A DNA stretch of 45,469 nucleotides. Source: an uncultured Campylobacter sp. GTDB taxonomy: Bacteria; Campylobacterota; Campylobacteria; Campylobacterales; Campylobacteraceae. Position numbers and translations under genes: made by a program. This document shows, one piece after another, positions 7,906-16,826 of the stretch; the first letter of the stretch is position 1; every line of letters begins with the position of its first letter. The stretch spans positions 1-45,469 of the forward strand of contig NZ_CALJPG010000036.1 of assembly GCF_937980635.1 (NCBI RefSeq). Direction: 5' to 3'. The notes under the pieces are model-generated. The model had not been told where the DNA came from. It was given only the letters and a program-made list of their open reading frames with translations, and did no database searches.

Positions 7906-10746
7906 TCAATCCGGATCCGCGCTGAAAGGATTTTTCAGAAAGATCGGAACGAAGCTTATCAGATATAGCGCGACCGCGGCGATGAAAAGCGCCGAGGGGA
8001 TCATCACGTATAAAACAAAGCTCTCGCCCGCAAAAACGGCTCTTAAAGCCCCCGCGAGTAGAGCCAAAACGAGCGCTGCGCGGCTTAGGCGCGGGAAGTT
8101 TAGCGGCGAAATTCCGCTGTGGCGCTGTCCGGCGATCATTCCTACGAAAAGTATCGCTCCGTAGATATAGCAGATCGCGATGACGTGCAGCGGCGCGGCA
8201 GAGTACCCTCCGCGGATCAGCGCCGCGCCCAGCCACAGGTATCCCACCGCGCACGCAGCCTGCAGCGCGTAGTAAAACGCCATATAGTGGCGGCTTAAAA
8301 TTTCGGCGTAGTGCAGCTCGCGAAGCTTCGCCAAAAACAAAAACCCGATGCCAAGTGCGATAAATCCGCATACCGCCTCGCTTAAAAAGGGCGTCGCGAG
8401 CGCCAAAGCGAAGGCGAGGAAAGCGGCTAAATTTTTGTAAATAAAATTTGGAATAAAAACGGCATCGCTTAGCCCCGCCTCCCTTAATGCTTCGTTGCCG
8501 ATGACGACGCTTATGCGGTAGCTTACGACGGCGATCGCCGCAACGTTGATATGCACGAAGCTAAGTAAAAATTTCTCATCTCCGCTCGCGCCGTAGGCGG
8601 CAGAGCAGGCGCAAAACGCCGCTAAGACTGCTAGGATGCTAAAATTATTCGAGTTTTTATCCAGCCACAAAAGCCATGCCGCAAAGATGAAAAATATCGC
8701 CCAAAACAGCGCCACAATCGCCGCCGCGAGCCGTAAATTTAAAAAGCTCGCGATAAAAGCTGCGATCAGGCAGGCGGCAAAGGCAAGCGAGACGGGCTTT
8801 AGCGAGCCCTCGAAGTTCGTCCAATCGGGCAGCGCGGTAAGCAAAAACGCCGCGTAGATGCACGAAGGCGCTAAAAACAGAAAGTAAAACTTATGAGCGG
8901 CGACATAATCGATCGCTAGCGCATCGGGCGCTAAAAAGCTAAGCGCGCCCAGCGCCGCAAAAAAGCAGGCGCAAAGAACGAAGGCGCGCATCGGATGGGA
9001 GAAAAAATTTCTCGCGCGCTCATCTTTAAATTTAGGCGCGTAAAAGCCTAGCTCTTGCTGCTGCACCCCGCACGGCTCCGGATTTTTGAGCTCCTGCGGC
9101 GAAACAGGCTCGGTTTGGTTTTGCGTGGAATTAGCTTTGGAATTCCGATCGGAATTTTTAATGCTCTGCGAGAAGCTCAGCTCGGAATTTGACTCAGCGC
9201 TTCTGCCGTTTTGTGAGAAATCCCACGCGAAATTTTGATTTTTAAAGCTTTGCGGGCGGGCGGGTTTGAAATTTTGACTTTGATCGGAATTTTTGATGCT
9301 TTGTAAGAAGCTTAGTGGGAAATTTCGTTCGGAATTTTTAATGTTCTGCGAGAAACTCGGTTTGGAATTTGGCTTGGCGCTTCTGCCGCTTTGCGAAAAA
9401 CCCTGAGTGGAATTTTGATCGTAGCTTTTACCATTTTGTGAGAAGTCCTGCGCGAGGTTTTGATCTTTGAAGCTTTGCGCAGGCTCGGCTTCTCTATCAC
9501 GAGCGGAATTTTTAAAATTTCGCGTAAAATTTAGATCGGAAATTTTGAAATTTTGCGCGGGTGCGGCTTCCAAGCTCCATGTAAAATTTTTAAAATTTTG
9601 TGCGGCTTCGCAACCTCCGTGCCGTAGGCCAGGTCCGCACGGTATGCTGAGTGCTGTCTCAAAGTAAAATCTACGCGGCGCGAGAATTTTACTTTCAGAG
9701 CCTAGTCTGCGCGGTGTGGGGGCTTCGCGCCCAAAACTCGTCAAATTGTGCGGCTCGGCGCTCTTATCAGCACCTTCACCGGCGCGGATTTGCTTTTTTA
9801 AATTTGCAAATTGCAGCGCGGTGGTAAGGTTAAATTTCTTCAAATTTACGGGGCTAAAATTCTTAAAATCGCGTGCGACATGTAAACTCAAAAAATTCTG
9901 CACCGCACAAAACGTGCCTAGAGCCGGATTTTGCTCGCTACCTAGCCTGTCTGCACCGCTAAGCGGCGAGCGGTAGGCGCTCAAAACGGTTTTTTGGGCG
10001 CTGAACTGCGCGCTAAATCCGTATGCATCAAAACCGCAACGCGAAAAGGCGTCTCGGTTCGCGCCAAATTTGTAGTACAAATGGACGCCCCGCTTCGTGC
10101 CAACGCGACGCAAGCAAATGTCTGCATTGAAATCGCGCTGCGAGCGGACGCTCATACTAGATTGCAAACGATCACTCGTGTTAGAGCTGCGTCGCAAACG
10201 AGCGATCGCGCTGGGATCGCGGCGTGAGCGGACATCTCGGTTCGCGTCAACGCATCGTAAGCAAGCGCCCACGCTAGAGCTATACCGCGAGTAAGTACTT
10301 TCGTTAGAGCCGCAGTATGTATCGCTGCTAAATTGCGCTAAATTTCGCGCGGTAAAACCGCAGCACACTACGCCGTTCAAGAGCACGCTCACGCTATAAT
10401 CGCAGTTCGCACGGCTGCGCAGTTCGTATTTCGGTGTGATAAAACCGCGGTGCCCTGCATCCTGTGTGAGGCTGTGTCTGCCCGCGCCGACATCGATACA
10501 TCCAGAACCCCGCAAAAGCTCGCGCCTGCGCGCATCCAGATCGTAGCGCCCGATGTCCCGAAAAAGCCCATCTATGCGAGCGCTGAGGTCGTCGCAGCTA
10601 GCGCCTGGCAAATGCCCGTGTTCGTACGCGCTCAGAGCACGCTGTGCGCCAAAGTCCCGCTTGCTCGCGCCCAGGCCGAAACGCAAGTTTAAATTTCGTG
10701 CGGAGCCTCCATATTTGCGCGCATCAAAGATAAAATTTCTACTCAT
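7906..10746 (-). CDS. nnrS: NnrS family membrane protein with ~560-residue N-terminal low-complexity extension
   Basis: Residues from about 560 to 946 are a complete NnrS-like protein: FFSHPMRAFVLCACFFAAL followed by about twelve hydrophobic helices. NnrS proteins are heme- and copper-containing membrane proteins linked to nitric oxide stress. The first 560 residues are not NnrS: an Arg/Cys/Ser-rich part, then repeated NFKN, FSQNGRSA and IKNSDRN phrases, including an in-frame copy with a 60-residue period (9147-9250 against 9327-9430). The far-upstream ATG at 10746 overlaps the stop of the ATPase gene by eight bases, which supports coupled translation. The alternative is a GTG at 9066, preceded by GGAG nine bases upstream, giving a normal-length 386-residue NnrS. 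The frame is free of stops for 560 codons before that GTG, which argues that the extension is or recently was coding. Confidence 0.75.
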   Translation of the reverse strand: MSRNFIFDARKYGGSARNLNLRFGLGASKRDFGAQRALSAYEHGHLPGASCDDLSARIDGLFRDIGRYDLDARRRELLRGSGCIDVGAGRHSLTQDAGHRGFITPKYELRSRANCDYSVSVLLNGVVCCGFTARNLAQFSSDTYCGSNESTYSRYSSSVGACLRCVDANRDVRSRRDPSAIARLRRSSNTSDRLQSSMSVRSQRDFNADICLRRVGTKRGVHLYYKFGANRDAFSRCGFDAYGFSAQFSAQKTVLSAYRSPLSGADRLGSEQNPALGTFCAVQNFLSLHVARDFKNFSPVNLKKFNLTTALQFANLKKQIRAGEGADKSAEPHNLTSFGREAPTPRRLGSESKILAPRRFYFETALSIPCGPGLRHGGCEAAQNFKNFTWSLEAAPAQNFKISDLNFTRNFKNSARDREAEPAQSFKDQNLAQDFSQNGKSYDQNSTQGFSQSGRSAKPNSKPSFSQNIKNSERNFPLSFLQSIKNSDQSQNFKPARPQSFKNQNFAWDFSQNGRSAESNSELSFSQSIKNSDRNSKANSTQNQTEPVSPQELKNPEPCGVQQQELGFYAPKFKDERARNFFSHPMRAFVLCACFFAALGALSFLAPDALAIDYVAAHKFYFLFLAPSCIYAAFLLTALPDWTNFEGSLKPVSLAFAACLIAAFIASFLNLRLAAAIVALFWAIFFIFAAWLLWLDKNSNNFSILAVLAAFCACSAAYGASGDEKFLLSFVHINVAAIAVVSYRISVVIGNEALREAGLSDAVFIPNFIYKNLAAFLAFALALATPFLSEAVCGFIALGIGFLFLAKLRELHYAEILSRHYMAFYYALQAACAVGYLWLGAALIRGGYSAAPLHVIAICYIYGAILFVGMIAGQRHSGISPLNFPRLSRAALVLALLAGALRAVFAGESFVLYVMIPSALFIAAVALYLISFVPIFLKNPFSADPD
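9147..9430 (-). repeat. 180-bp-period in-frame duplication inside the nnrS extension
   Basis: Two segments, 9147-9250 and 9327-9430, align well and are offset by exactly 180 bases, that is 60 codons. A third, shorter related block starts near 9278. At protein level FSQSGRSAKPNSKPSFSQ matches FSQNGRSAESNSELSFSQ. The spacing preserves the frame. Confidence 0.75.
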
Positions 10747-11431
10747 AATAGCTTACTCCCCCGAACTGCTCGCTTACCACGCGCTCTTCGTACCGCTCGT
10801 CGCGCGCGCTTAGCGGCTCATTTAGGCTCACGACGCGCCTAAGCCCCATCCCTTTGGGCTCAAGCTCGATGATCTCGTGGCTTAGACGTGCGGCTTCGAA
10901 GCGGTCGTGGGTCACCAAAAGGCAGGCAAGCCCCTCGCACTCGATCTTTGAGACTAAAATTTCGATCAGCACGCCGCGCAGATCGCGATCTAGACCTACA
11001 AACGGCTCATCAAGCAGCGCCAGATCGCAGCCGCTAAGGATCGTGCGCAAAAACGCCGTGCGCTTTTGCATGCCGCCGCTTAGCTCGCGCGGGAATTTAT
11101 TCAGATCGCTCGGGCTTAGCCCGATCTTTGCGGCGAGGGCGTAAATTTCGTTCACGCGGGAGGGGCTAAAAATTTCGATATTTTTAAGCGCCGTGAGGTT
11201 CGGCAGTAGGCGGTTTTCTTGAAACAAAAAGCTGATTTTCTTAAAGCCGTTTTCGATCTGCCCGCTTTTTTTATCCTCCAGTCCGCAGACCAGCCTCAAA
11301 AGCGAGGTTTTGCCACAGCCGCTGGGGCCAAAAAGCGTCTTTACTTCGCCTGCGTACAGCCGCAATGAAAAATCGGAAATTATAACGTCGCGCAGAATTT
11401 CGTAGCGCAGATTTGAAATTTTTAGCATCAT
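10739..11431 (-). CDS. ABC transporter ATP-binding protein (SsuB/TauB/NitT-like)
   Basis: The cytoplasmic ATPase of an importer for a small anion or cofactor precursor; substrate unknown. The 230-residue product has Walker A GPSGCGKTSLL, the Q-loop FLFQEN, the signature LSGGMQKR, Walker B LALLDEPF and the switch histidine in LLVTHDR. I start at the ATG at 11431, which overlaps the permease stop as ATGA and has GGAG just upstream; the next ATG (11428) and an upstream GTG (11440) are alternatives. Part of a four-gene overlapping operon that ends with nnrS. Confidence 0.88.
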   Translation of the reverse strand: MMLKISNLRYEILRDVIISDFSLRLYAGEVKTLFGPSGCGKTSLLRLVCGLEDKKSGQIENGFKKISFLFQENRLLPNLTALKNIEIFSPSRVNEIYALAAKIGLSPSDLNKFPRELSGGMQKRTAFLRTILSGCDLALLDEPFVGLDRDLRGVLIEILVSKIECEGLACLLVTHDRFEAARLSHEIIELEPKGMGLRRVVSLNEPLSARDERYEERVVSEQFGGVSYYE

Positions 11432-12225
11432 CTGCTCCACGGCATCAGTAAAATTTCAAGCGGCTTGGTCACGAGATAATCGAAAAGCGCCGTAAAGGCT
11501 ATGACTAGGCACACATATGCCATGACCTCGACCGTATCGATATTGACGCGCGCTTCGGCGATCTTTGCGCCGATGCCGTCGTTCGCGCCCAAAAGCTCCG
11601 CCATCACAAGCACCTTCGCGCCGTTGCTGACCGCGACGTAGATCGCAGGAAGCAGCCGCTCGATTAGGTGCGGCGCGTAGAGGTAGCGCAGTTTTTTTAA
11701 AATTGAGCTTTTGTAGCTATCGAAAAGCTCGGTGTATTCGGCGCTCACGCTAGCCATCGCCTGCGCCGCGGACGCAAAAGTCATCGGCGCGACGACAATA
11801 ACGACGGTAAAAAGCACGCTTGTATCGCCGAAATGAAACCAAAATATCGCAAGCACGATCCAGACGATGGGCGGAGTCGAAAGAAGCACGGTAATTAGCG
11901 GGTTTAAAAAGGCTCGCAGGCTTTTGAAATACCCCGCCGCAAGCCCGCTGCAAATCCCCGCAAAAAGCGCGAGGAAGGTGCCTACAAGCGCGCGCTTAAG
12001 CGACAAAGCTAGATCGTTTGCAGCGAAATTTTTTAAAATTTCGCACGCCTTAGAAAAAACAGCCGCGGGTTCTGGCAGAATGAGCGGCCCGTAAGCCTCG
12101 CTCGCCACTTGCCAAATGGCTATGAAAAAGCACACCGCTCCTAGGCTCGCAAAGCCGCCCCACAGATAGTCTATGACGTAAAACGCGGGGTTTTGAGCTT
12201 TGCGAATTTTATCGATTTTTAGCAT
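11428..12225 (-). CDS. ABC transporter permease (SsuC/TauC-like)
   Basis: Inner-membrane permease of the same importer. The 265 residues contain six or so hydrophobic segments and the cytoplasmic coupling loop around AQAMASVSAEYTELFDSYKSS, in which the ATPase-contacting EAA region lies. Its start overlaps the end of the solute-binding protein gene by seven bases and its stop overlaps the ATPase start. The family is the nitrate/sulfonate/taurine type; which substrate cannot be read from sequence. Confidence 0.88.
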   Translation of the reverse strand: MLKIDKIRKAQNPAFYVIDYLWGGFASLGAVCFFIAIWQVASEAYGPLILPEPAAVFSKACEILKNFAANDLALSLKRALVGTFLALFAGICSGLAAGYFKSLRAFLNPLITVLLSTPPIVWIVLAIFWFHFGDTSVLFTVVIVVAPMTFASAAQAMASVSAEYTELFDSYKSSILKKLRYLYAPHLIERLLPAIYVAVSNGAKVLVMAELLGANDGIGAKIAEARVNIDTVEVMAYVCLVIAFTALFDYLVTKPLEILLMPWSR

Positions 12226-13178
12226 AGAAAAAACTCGTCCTTAGGCATCGCGCCGCCGAGGAGCTTAGGGTTAAATTCCATCAAAATTTCATAAAATTTC
12301 AAAAGCTCGTCCTTGATCTCGCTAGGTTTTTTGACGCATAAATTCGATGTATCGATGCTCATAAATATCGCAGGCGGCGGCGCAGGGAAAAAATTCGTCC
12401 CGATCGCCGCGGCGCTTTGTTTGTTCGCTTTGATCCACACAAGCGCGTCTGCCAGATCGGCATTTAAAATTTCAAAATCCGCCTTTTTTGCGGCGTAAAA
12501 ATCTGTATCTGCGATGATGCCTGCTTGCGGGATGATGGGCTTTACCGAAAACGCCTGCGCCCACATATCGCTTAAATTTGTTCCTCGTTGCACGGCGATA
12601 CCCGATACTTTGCCCTTTAAGATCATGGCGCTTGCTAGCGGCTCCACCGTGATCGCGACGTCGTAGTCTTTGGCCAAAAACAGCTGCGCGCTCTCTGCGG
12701 GGCTGGCGGTGTAGTCGATATTCAGCCCGCTAATGCCCTGCTTTTTCGCTATGGCTCGCACGATGATGTCTAGCATATCGTTTTTAAAAGGCATTACGAT
12801 CTTTTTGCCCTTCAACTGCGCAAATTCCGTTATCTTCTCGCCCTTGCTCATCACGAAATTTAGCCCCTCGGTGAGGATATTTACCATACCGATCTTGCGC
12901 CCCTGATTTGCGAGGTTCACCCCCACGTTGCTAGGGCTCATCATGACCTTGTACTCGCCGTTTGCCACGCCTGCGCGCAGCTGATCGGGATCGCGCCAAA
13001 GCTCGAGTTTGGCGTCGTATTTTTTGCCGATCTGCCCCTGCATGCACGCAACGCCGATGATAAGGCTAGGCATCGCGGGCGCGCCGTAGATAGTGAAGGC
13101 CTCCTTCGCAAAAAGAGGGCTAGCAAGCCCGCTAGCCGCCAACGCAGACGTTAGTTTTAAGAAATTTCTTCTTTGCAT
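12219..13178 (-). CDS. Tat-exported ABC solute-binding protein (NMT1/SsuA/NitT-like)
   Basis: The periplasmic binding component. The N-terminus MQRRNFLKLTSALAASGLA is a twin-arginine signal (RRNFLK at residues 3-8) ending near SPLFAKEA. The remaining ~290 residues match the NMT1/SsuA-like fold, with GVANGEYKVMMSPSNVGVNL lining the expected ligand cleft and AQLKGKKIVMPFKNDM following. A Tat signal is common for binding proteins that fold or take up a ligand in the cytoplasm. A GAGGAG ribosome site precedes the ATG. It is the first gene of the importer-nnrS operon. Confidence 0.87.
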   Translation of the reverse strand: MQRRNFLKLTSALAASGLASPLFAKEAFTIYGAPAMPSLIIGVACMQGQIGKKYDAKLELWRDPDQLRAGVANGEYKVMMSPSNVGVNLANQGRKIGMVNILTEGLNFVMSKGEKITEFAQLKGKKIVMPFKNDMLDIIVRAIAKKQGISGLNIDYTASPAESAQLFLAKDYDVAITVEPLASAMILKGKVSGIAVQRGTNLSDMWAQAFSVKPIIPQAGIIADTDFYAAKKADFEILNADLADALVWIKANKQSAAAIGTNFFPAPPPAIFMSIDTSNLCVKKPSEIKDELLKFYEILMEFNPKLLGGAMPKDEFFLC

Positions 13179-13231
13179 TTTCTCCTCTTTTCATTCCTGC
13201 CAAACGGCAAGATTTTGATAATCGATGTGCA

Positions 13232-13237
13232 ATTATA
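13232..13237 (-). promoter_or_regulatory. -10 box of the ABC importer-nnrS operon
   Basis: TATAAT on the minus strand, 54 bases before the start of the binding-protein gene. A small inverted repeat TGCCAAACGGCA (13197-13208) falls in the leader, next to the ribosome binding site. No NO-responsive regulator site is recognised. Confidence 0.45.
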
Positions 13238-13371
13238 TCAAAAATAGGAGTGATTCGGTTTGATTAAGCTCAATAGTCCCTCTTTAAATTTTAATGCGCT
13301 AAAATTTAAAACGCCCCGCAGCGGTAAAATTTTATGCTAAAATGGAGAAAATTTCAATTCAAGGACGCAAA

Positions 13372-13443
13372 ATGAGAAGCGACATCATCAAAAAGGGCTA
13401 CGCGCGTACGCCGCACCGCTCGCCATTAAGAGCTACTGGATAA
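13372..13443 (+). pseudogene. ilvD: 5' remnant of ilvD left of the RM island
   Basis: An ATG preceded by AAGGACG starts 23 codons (MRSDIIKKGYARTPHRSPLR and three more) and then TAA. The same residues open the intact ilvD at 20177, with 20 of 23 amino acids shared but only about 52 of 69 bases identical by hand alignment. The similarity runs a few bases past the TAA, where one base missing relative to the intact gene creates the stop. A plausible TATGCTAAAAT -10 lies upstream at about 13332. This is the native start of ilvD cut off from its body. Confidence 0.88.
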
Positions 13444-13526
13444 AGGACAGCTATAATGGATGTTTTCGCATGCCAATAACTGCTTTAAAATTAGGTATTT
13501 AAAGCTATCCGTAATTTAAAAATAGT

Positions 13527-13532
13527 TATAAT
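13527..13532 (+). promoter_or_regulatory. -10 box of the type III RM operon
   Basis: TATAAT 20 bases before the mod start, followed by AAAAGG as ribosome binding site. A second TATAAT lies at 13452-13457 just after the ilvD remnant. Confidence 0.5.
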
Positions 13533-13552
13533 TTAAATTAAAAAGGCTTGCA

Positions 13553-16027
13553 ATGGATTATAAAAAAGCATTTTACTCGAAACTAGAAGACTGCTACTTG
13601 GGTGCAAAGATCAAGGATACGAAAGATAAAAGCGGTTTTGGTAATCTTTTAAGCATAAAAGAGCGATACTTTGAGCATATTAAGCAAATTTTAGATAAGC
13701 GGATTCCGTCAACGGACGATTTTGACGAACACGAAATTTATAACAAGCTTTACACATTTTTCGATAGTTATCTAAACGAAACCGGCACGCCGTTTTTTAC
13801 CGATACGCCTATTTATAAAAATATCTATGCAAAAATTTACTCAAATTCTAAAGACACGAGCCTATTTTATAAAACACAAAATTTATACTACGTAAAATCG
13901 GACGTTATTTATAAAAGTATGACGCTAAGCGATGAAAATACTAAATTTGCAGTGGAATTTAACGCAAACGGGTTTCACCGGTCAAGCGATAATGTAAAAA
14001 CAAAGCTAATTTTTAAATTCGCGGGATTAGACCAAAGTGTGAATTTACAGGCGCTAATTCCACTAATCAAAATAAACGTAACGAATCAAAGCGAGCTATT
14101 TAAGGACTTAAAAAGCGTTTTTAAGCAAGGAAGCGGCGAATTTACAGACGATTTTCTAAAAGAGATAAAACCGCTTAAAATTGACAAAAACGAGCTTAAA
14201 AAGGTATTTCATAGCTATAAAAAGCAAAACGAAGTGGATTTTTTTATCCATAAAGACGCCGAGAATTTTTTGAAAGAGCAGTTCGAGTTATGGATGTTTA
14301 GCCATCTCTACGGCGATAGCGAGACGCATAAGTGGCAGTCTTACGCGATTGAGAGATTACAAAAAATCCGCAATATCGCATTTGAGTTAATCGAGATCAT
14401 CGCCAAATTTGAAAATGAGCTAAAAGCGATTTGGCTAAAACCGAAATTCGCCAAAAATACTCAATACGTTTTTACGCTAGATTTAATTCCTAATTTCGAT
14501 GTTTCGCTCGTTACCGACAAGCAAATTGCCGAGTGGAAAGAGTTAAATTTAGTCGACGTTAATTTCGCCACCGATACCTTAAAAACAGAATTTGAAAAGT
14601 TTAAATTTCTACCGCTCGATACGAAATTTTTAAGCGATAAAAATAGACTGGATTTGCTTAGCAGGTTTGAAAATCTAGACGAAATTTTAAACGGCGAGCT
14701 CGTAAAATCGGACAATTTTGCCGCGCTAAATACTCTGATGCCTCGTTATAAAGGTAAAATCGATCTCATCTATATCGATCCGCCGTTTAACACGGGCTCG
14801 GACTTTGAGTATAAAGACCGCTTCCAAGATGCGACGTGGCTTACACTAATGCAAAACCGCCTAGAGCTTGCGCGCGAAATTTTAAGCAATAAAGGGAGTT
14901 TTTATTTACACCTTGATGAGAATGCCGACTTCTTAGGCAGAATGCTTTTAGACGAAATTTTCAATTTTGATGAGTGTAAAAAAATAACCTTTGACACAAA
15001 TGCTACAAAGGACGAGGAAGCTGATTTATTTGGTTATAAAAGCTTTGGTAATAATTTTGCATTAAAGAGTTCGACTATATTTTTTATAAAAAATGGAAAT
15101 AGTATATTTAATAAATTATGGAAACCGAACAGAAACATAAGTCAATTAAATTTAGGTCAGCTAGATCTAATAGCTGTGGCTAAAACAAATTGTCCCAAAA
15201 AAATAAAAGACTATAATTTTTTAATTGAACAATATGAAAATGATAAATTAAAATTACAAAGTGTTGATATTTCTAATGAAAAAATATATCCAGTAGGTGA
15301 TATATGGAACGATATATATTCTTTTACGCAATCAGAGATGAGAGTTAGTGAAAATATTTCTTTTTATAGCTCACAAAAACCAGAACATATGATTAGACGT
15401 ATTATACAAGCCAGCTCAAATCAAAACAATTTAGTTTTAGATTTTTTTACTGGAAGCGGAACTACTTGTTCGGTAGCTCATAAACTAAAAAGAAGGTGGA
15501 TCGGCATAGAAATGGGAAATCATTTCTATGAAAAGTATTTAAGTTTTAACAAAGAAAGCAAAACATTTGAGTATAGGCTTGGCTTATTAGGTAGGATGAA
15601 AAATGTTTTGGCGGGAGATAAATTTTTTTTTGCTATGAATAAATCCAGAAGGTCGTCGCTATCTAATATCATTGGCTATAAAGGCGGCGGAGCGTTTAGA
15701 TACTACGAACTGGAAAGTTACGAAGAGGCTTTAAATGAGTGTGAATACGCACTAGATGAGAACGGTGTAATAGATTATCGCAGATCACGTAAGCTCATAA
15801 AGAAGCTAAATAAGGGTGAAAAAGTGTGCCTTGATATGGTCGGATACAGAGGTGAATTTGACATTTTTTTGAGTTATTCAAATTTGACTGGCGCTAAAAT
15901 CAAGCGAATTTTTGCGCGTGACGATGTAGAGTGCGCGGAATTTGAAAACGGTGAAATAATGCAAAAAGATGACATCGATATGGCAAAATTTCCTAAAATC
16001 CGCGACCTAATCTGGTGGGAGAGGTAA
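13553..16027 (+). CDS. mod: Type III restriction-modification system, DNA adenine methyltransferase (Mod)
   Basis: Recognises the target sequence and methylates adenine with S-adenosylmethionine; it also guides the Res subunit. Catalytic motif IV DPPFNTG begins at Asp409 and the cofactor motif FTGSGTT at residue 632, the order of the beta-class used by type III Mod proteins. The region between them (about 470-620) is the expected target-recognition domain, and its DNA (about 14970-15650) is visibly more AT-rich than the flanks, suggesting domain exchange. At 824 residues it has roughly 280 more N-terminal residues than EcoP15I-type Mod. A T9 tract at 15623-15631 could slip. The next gene begins one base after the stop. 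Confidence 0.94.
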   Translation: MDYKKAFYSKLEDCYLGAKIKDTKDKSGFGNLLSIKERYFEHIKQILDKRIPSTDDFDEHEIYNKLYTFFDSYLNETGTPFFTDTPIYKNIYAKIYSNSKDTSLFYKTQNLYYVKSDVIYKSMTLSDENTKFAVEFNANGFHRSSDNVKTKLIFKFAGLDQSVNLQALIPLIKINVTNQSELFKDLKSVFKQGSGEFTDDFLKEIKPLKIDKNELKKVFHSYKKQNEVDFFIHKDAENFLKEQFELWMFSHLYGDSETHKWQSYAIERLQKIRNIAFELIEIIAKFENELKAIWLKPKFAKNTQYVFTLDLIPNFDVSLVTDKQIAEWKELNLVDVNFATDTLKTEFEKFKFLPLDTKFLSDKNRLDLLSRFENLDEILNGELVKSDNFAALNTLMPRYKGKIDLIYIDPPFNTGSDFEYKDRFQDATWLTLMQNRLELAREILSNKGSFYLHLDENADFLGRMLLDEIFNFDECKKITFDTNATKDEEADLFGYKSFGNNFALKSSTIFFIKNGNSIFNKLWKPNRNISQLNLGQLDLIAVAKTNCPKKIKDYNFLIEQYENDKLKLQSVDISNEKIYPVGDIWNDIYSFTQSEMRVSENISFYSSQKPEHMIRRIIQASSNQNNLVLDFFTGSGTTCSVAHKLKRRWIGIEMGNHFYEKYLSFNKESKTFEYRLGLLGRMKNVLAGDKFFFAMNKSRRSSLSNIIGYKGGGAFRYYELESYEEALNECEYALDENGVIDYRRSRKLIKKLNKGEKVCLDMVGYRGEFDIFLSYSNLTGAKIKRIFARDDVECAEFENGEIMQKDDIDMAKFPKIRDLIWWER

Positions 16028-16028
16028 G

Positions 16029-16826
16029 ATGAGCGAGAAAATAACTTTTAGTGAATGTGAACTTATTATAAATCAAAGCGAAATTCCACAAATAAATATT
16101 TTTGAAAATAAACAATCTGATAGTTATGAGCTAGATGGAGTTTATTATCAGGTTGATTGTGAAATCATAAAAAATAATATCTTTTGGATCTATGCTAAAT
16201 ATGGTAAACCTAAACCATATACAGATGAAGTTTTGAATATAGAAACGCAAGAGAATTATAAAAATAGCAGAAGCCCAAATGAAGCAGAACTTAAAAACCA
16301 GCTCTTTTGCATATATATTTATGATAAAGCTACACTATATGTTTCTGATTTTAGAAAAAATAGTTTTTTGAAAGATTATTTAAAAGCTAAGTATAATAAG
16401 GAATTTGATATTAAAAAATATTTTATAGATCCGAAAGAATTTGTAGACACAATATCATCTGTTGAAAGTATTAAATTTACATCTGGCGATAAAGATTTAT
16501 TTAATGGCGCAATATTTGATGATATTGGCGATGTGTATGGATTAGGGCAGCCTATCAATTTTACGCTAGAAGCAAAAATTCAAAACAAATTATTTGAATT
16601 TGAACGTGAAAAATTTATAAATTTTCTTAATAGATTCAAATCTAAAAAAGAAAATTGCGAAATTAGTAGGGTAATTTGTATAGGTAAAGATGATGAAGGC
16701 TTCGAAAAAATTTTTAACCTTGAAACCTTAATGAAAAAAATACAGGTCAATGTTGAAAAAGATAAAAATGGAATGTATGACGCGGAGTATGTAAAACAAT
16801 CACTCTTGGAGCAATTGAATGTATAG
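16029..16826 (+). CDS. Unknown soluble protein nested between mod and res
   Basis: I do not recognise this 265-residue protein. It is acidic, Lys/Asn/Ile-rich, without signal or membrane segment. Hydrophobic strands around QLFCIYIYDKATLYVSDF and a conserved-looking DDIGDVYGLGQPINFTLE block suggest an alpha/beta fold; no nuclease motif is evident. GAGAGG precedes the ATG, which lies one base after the mod stop, and its end overlaps the next gene by eight bases. The DNA is far poorer in GC than mod or res. Paired with a small four-helix membrane protein, its layout recalls phage lambda RexA with RexB and the Kiwa KwaA/KwaB pair; that is an architectural analogy only. Confidence 0.85.
   Translation: MSEKITFSECELIINQSEIPQINIFENKQSDSYELDGVYYQVDCEIIKNNIFWIYAKYGKPKPYTDEVLNIETQENYKNSRSPNEAELKNQLFCIYIYDKATLYVSDFRKNSFLKDYLKAKYNKEFDIKKYFIDPKEFVDTISSVESIKFTSGDKDLFNGAIFDDIGDVYGLGQPINFTLEAKIQNKLFEFEREKFINFLNRFKSKKENCEISRVICIGKDDEGFEKIFNLETLMKKIQVNVEKDKNGMYDAEYVKQSLLEQLNV

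Noticed and set aside
7871..8371. Open frame of 166 codons on the minus strand inside the nnrS-like gene
   Set aside because: It is an Arg-rich shadow in another frame of the clearly hydrophobic NnrS domain, without family features.
9467..10813. Several plus-strand open frames of 60-90 codons opposite the nnrS extension
   Set aside because: They overlap one another, have no ribosome sites and mirror the skewed composition of the long minus-strand frame.
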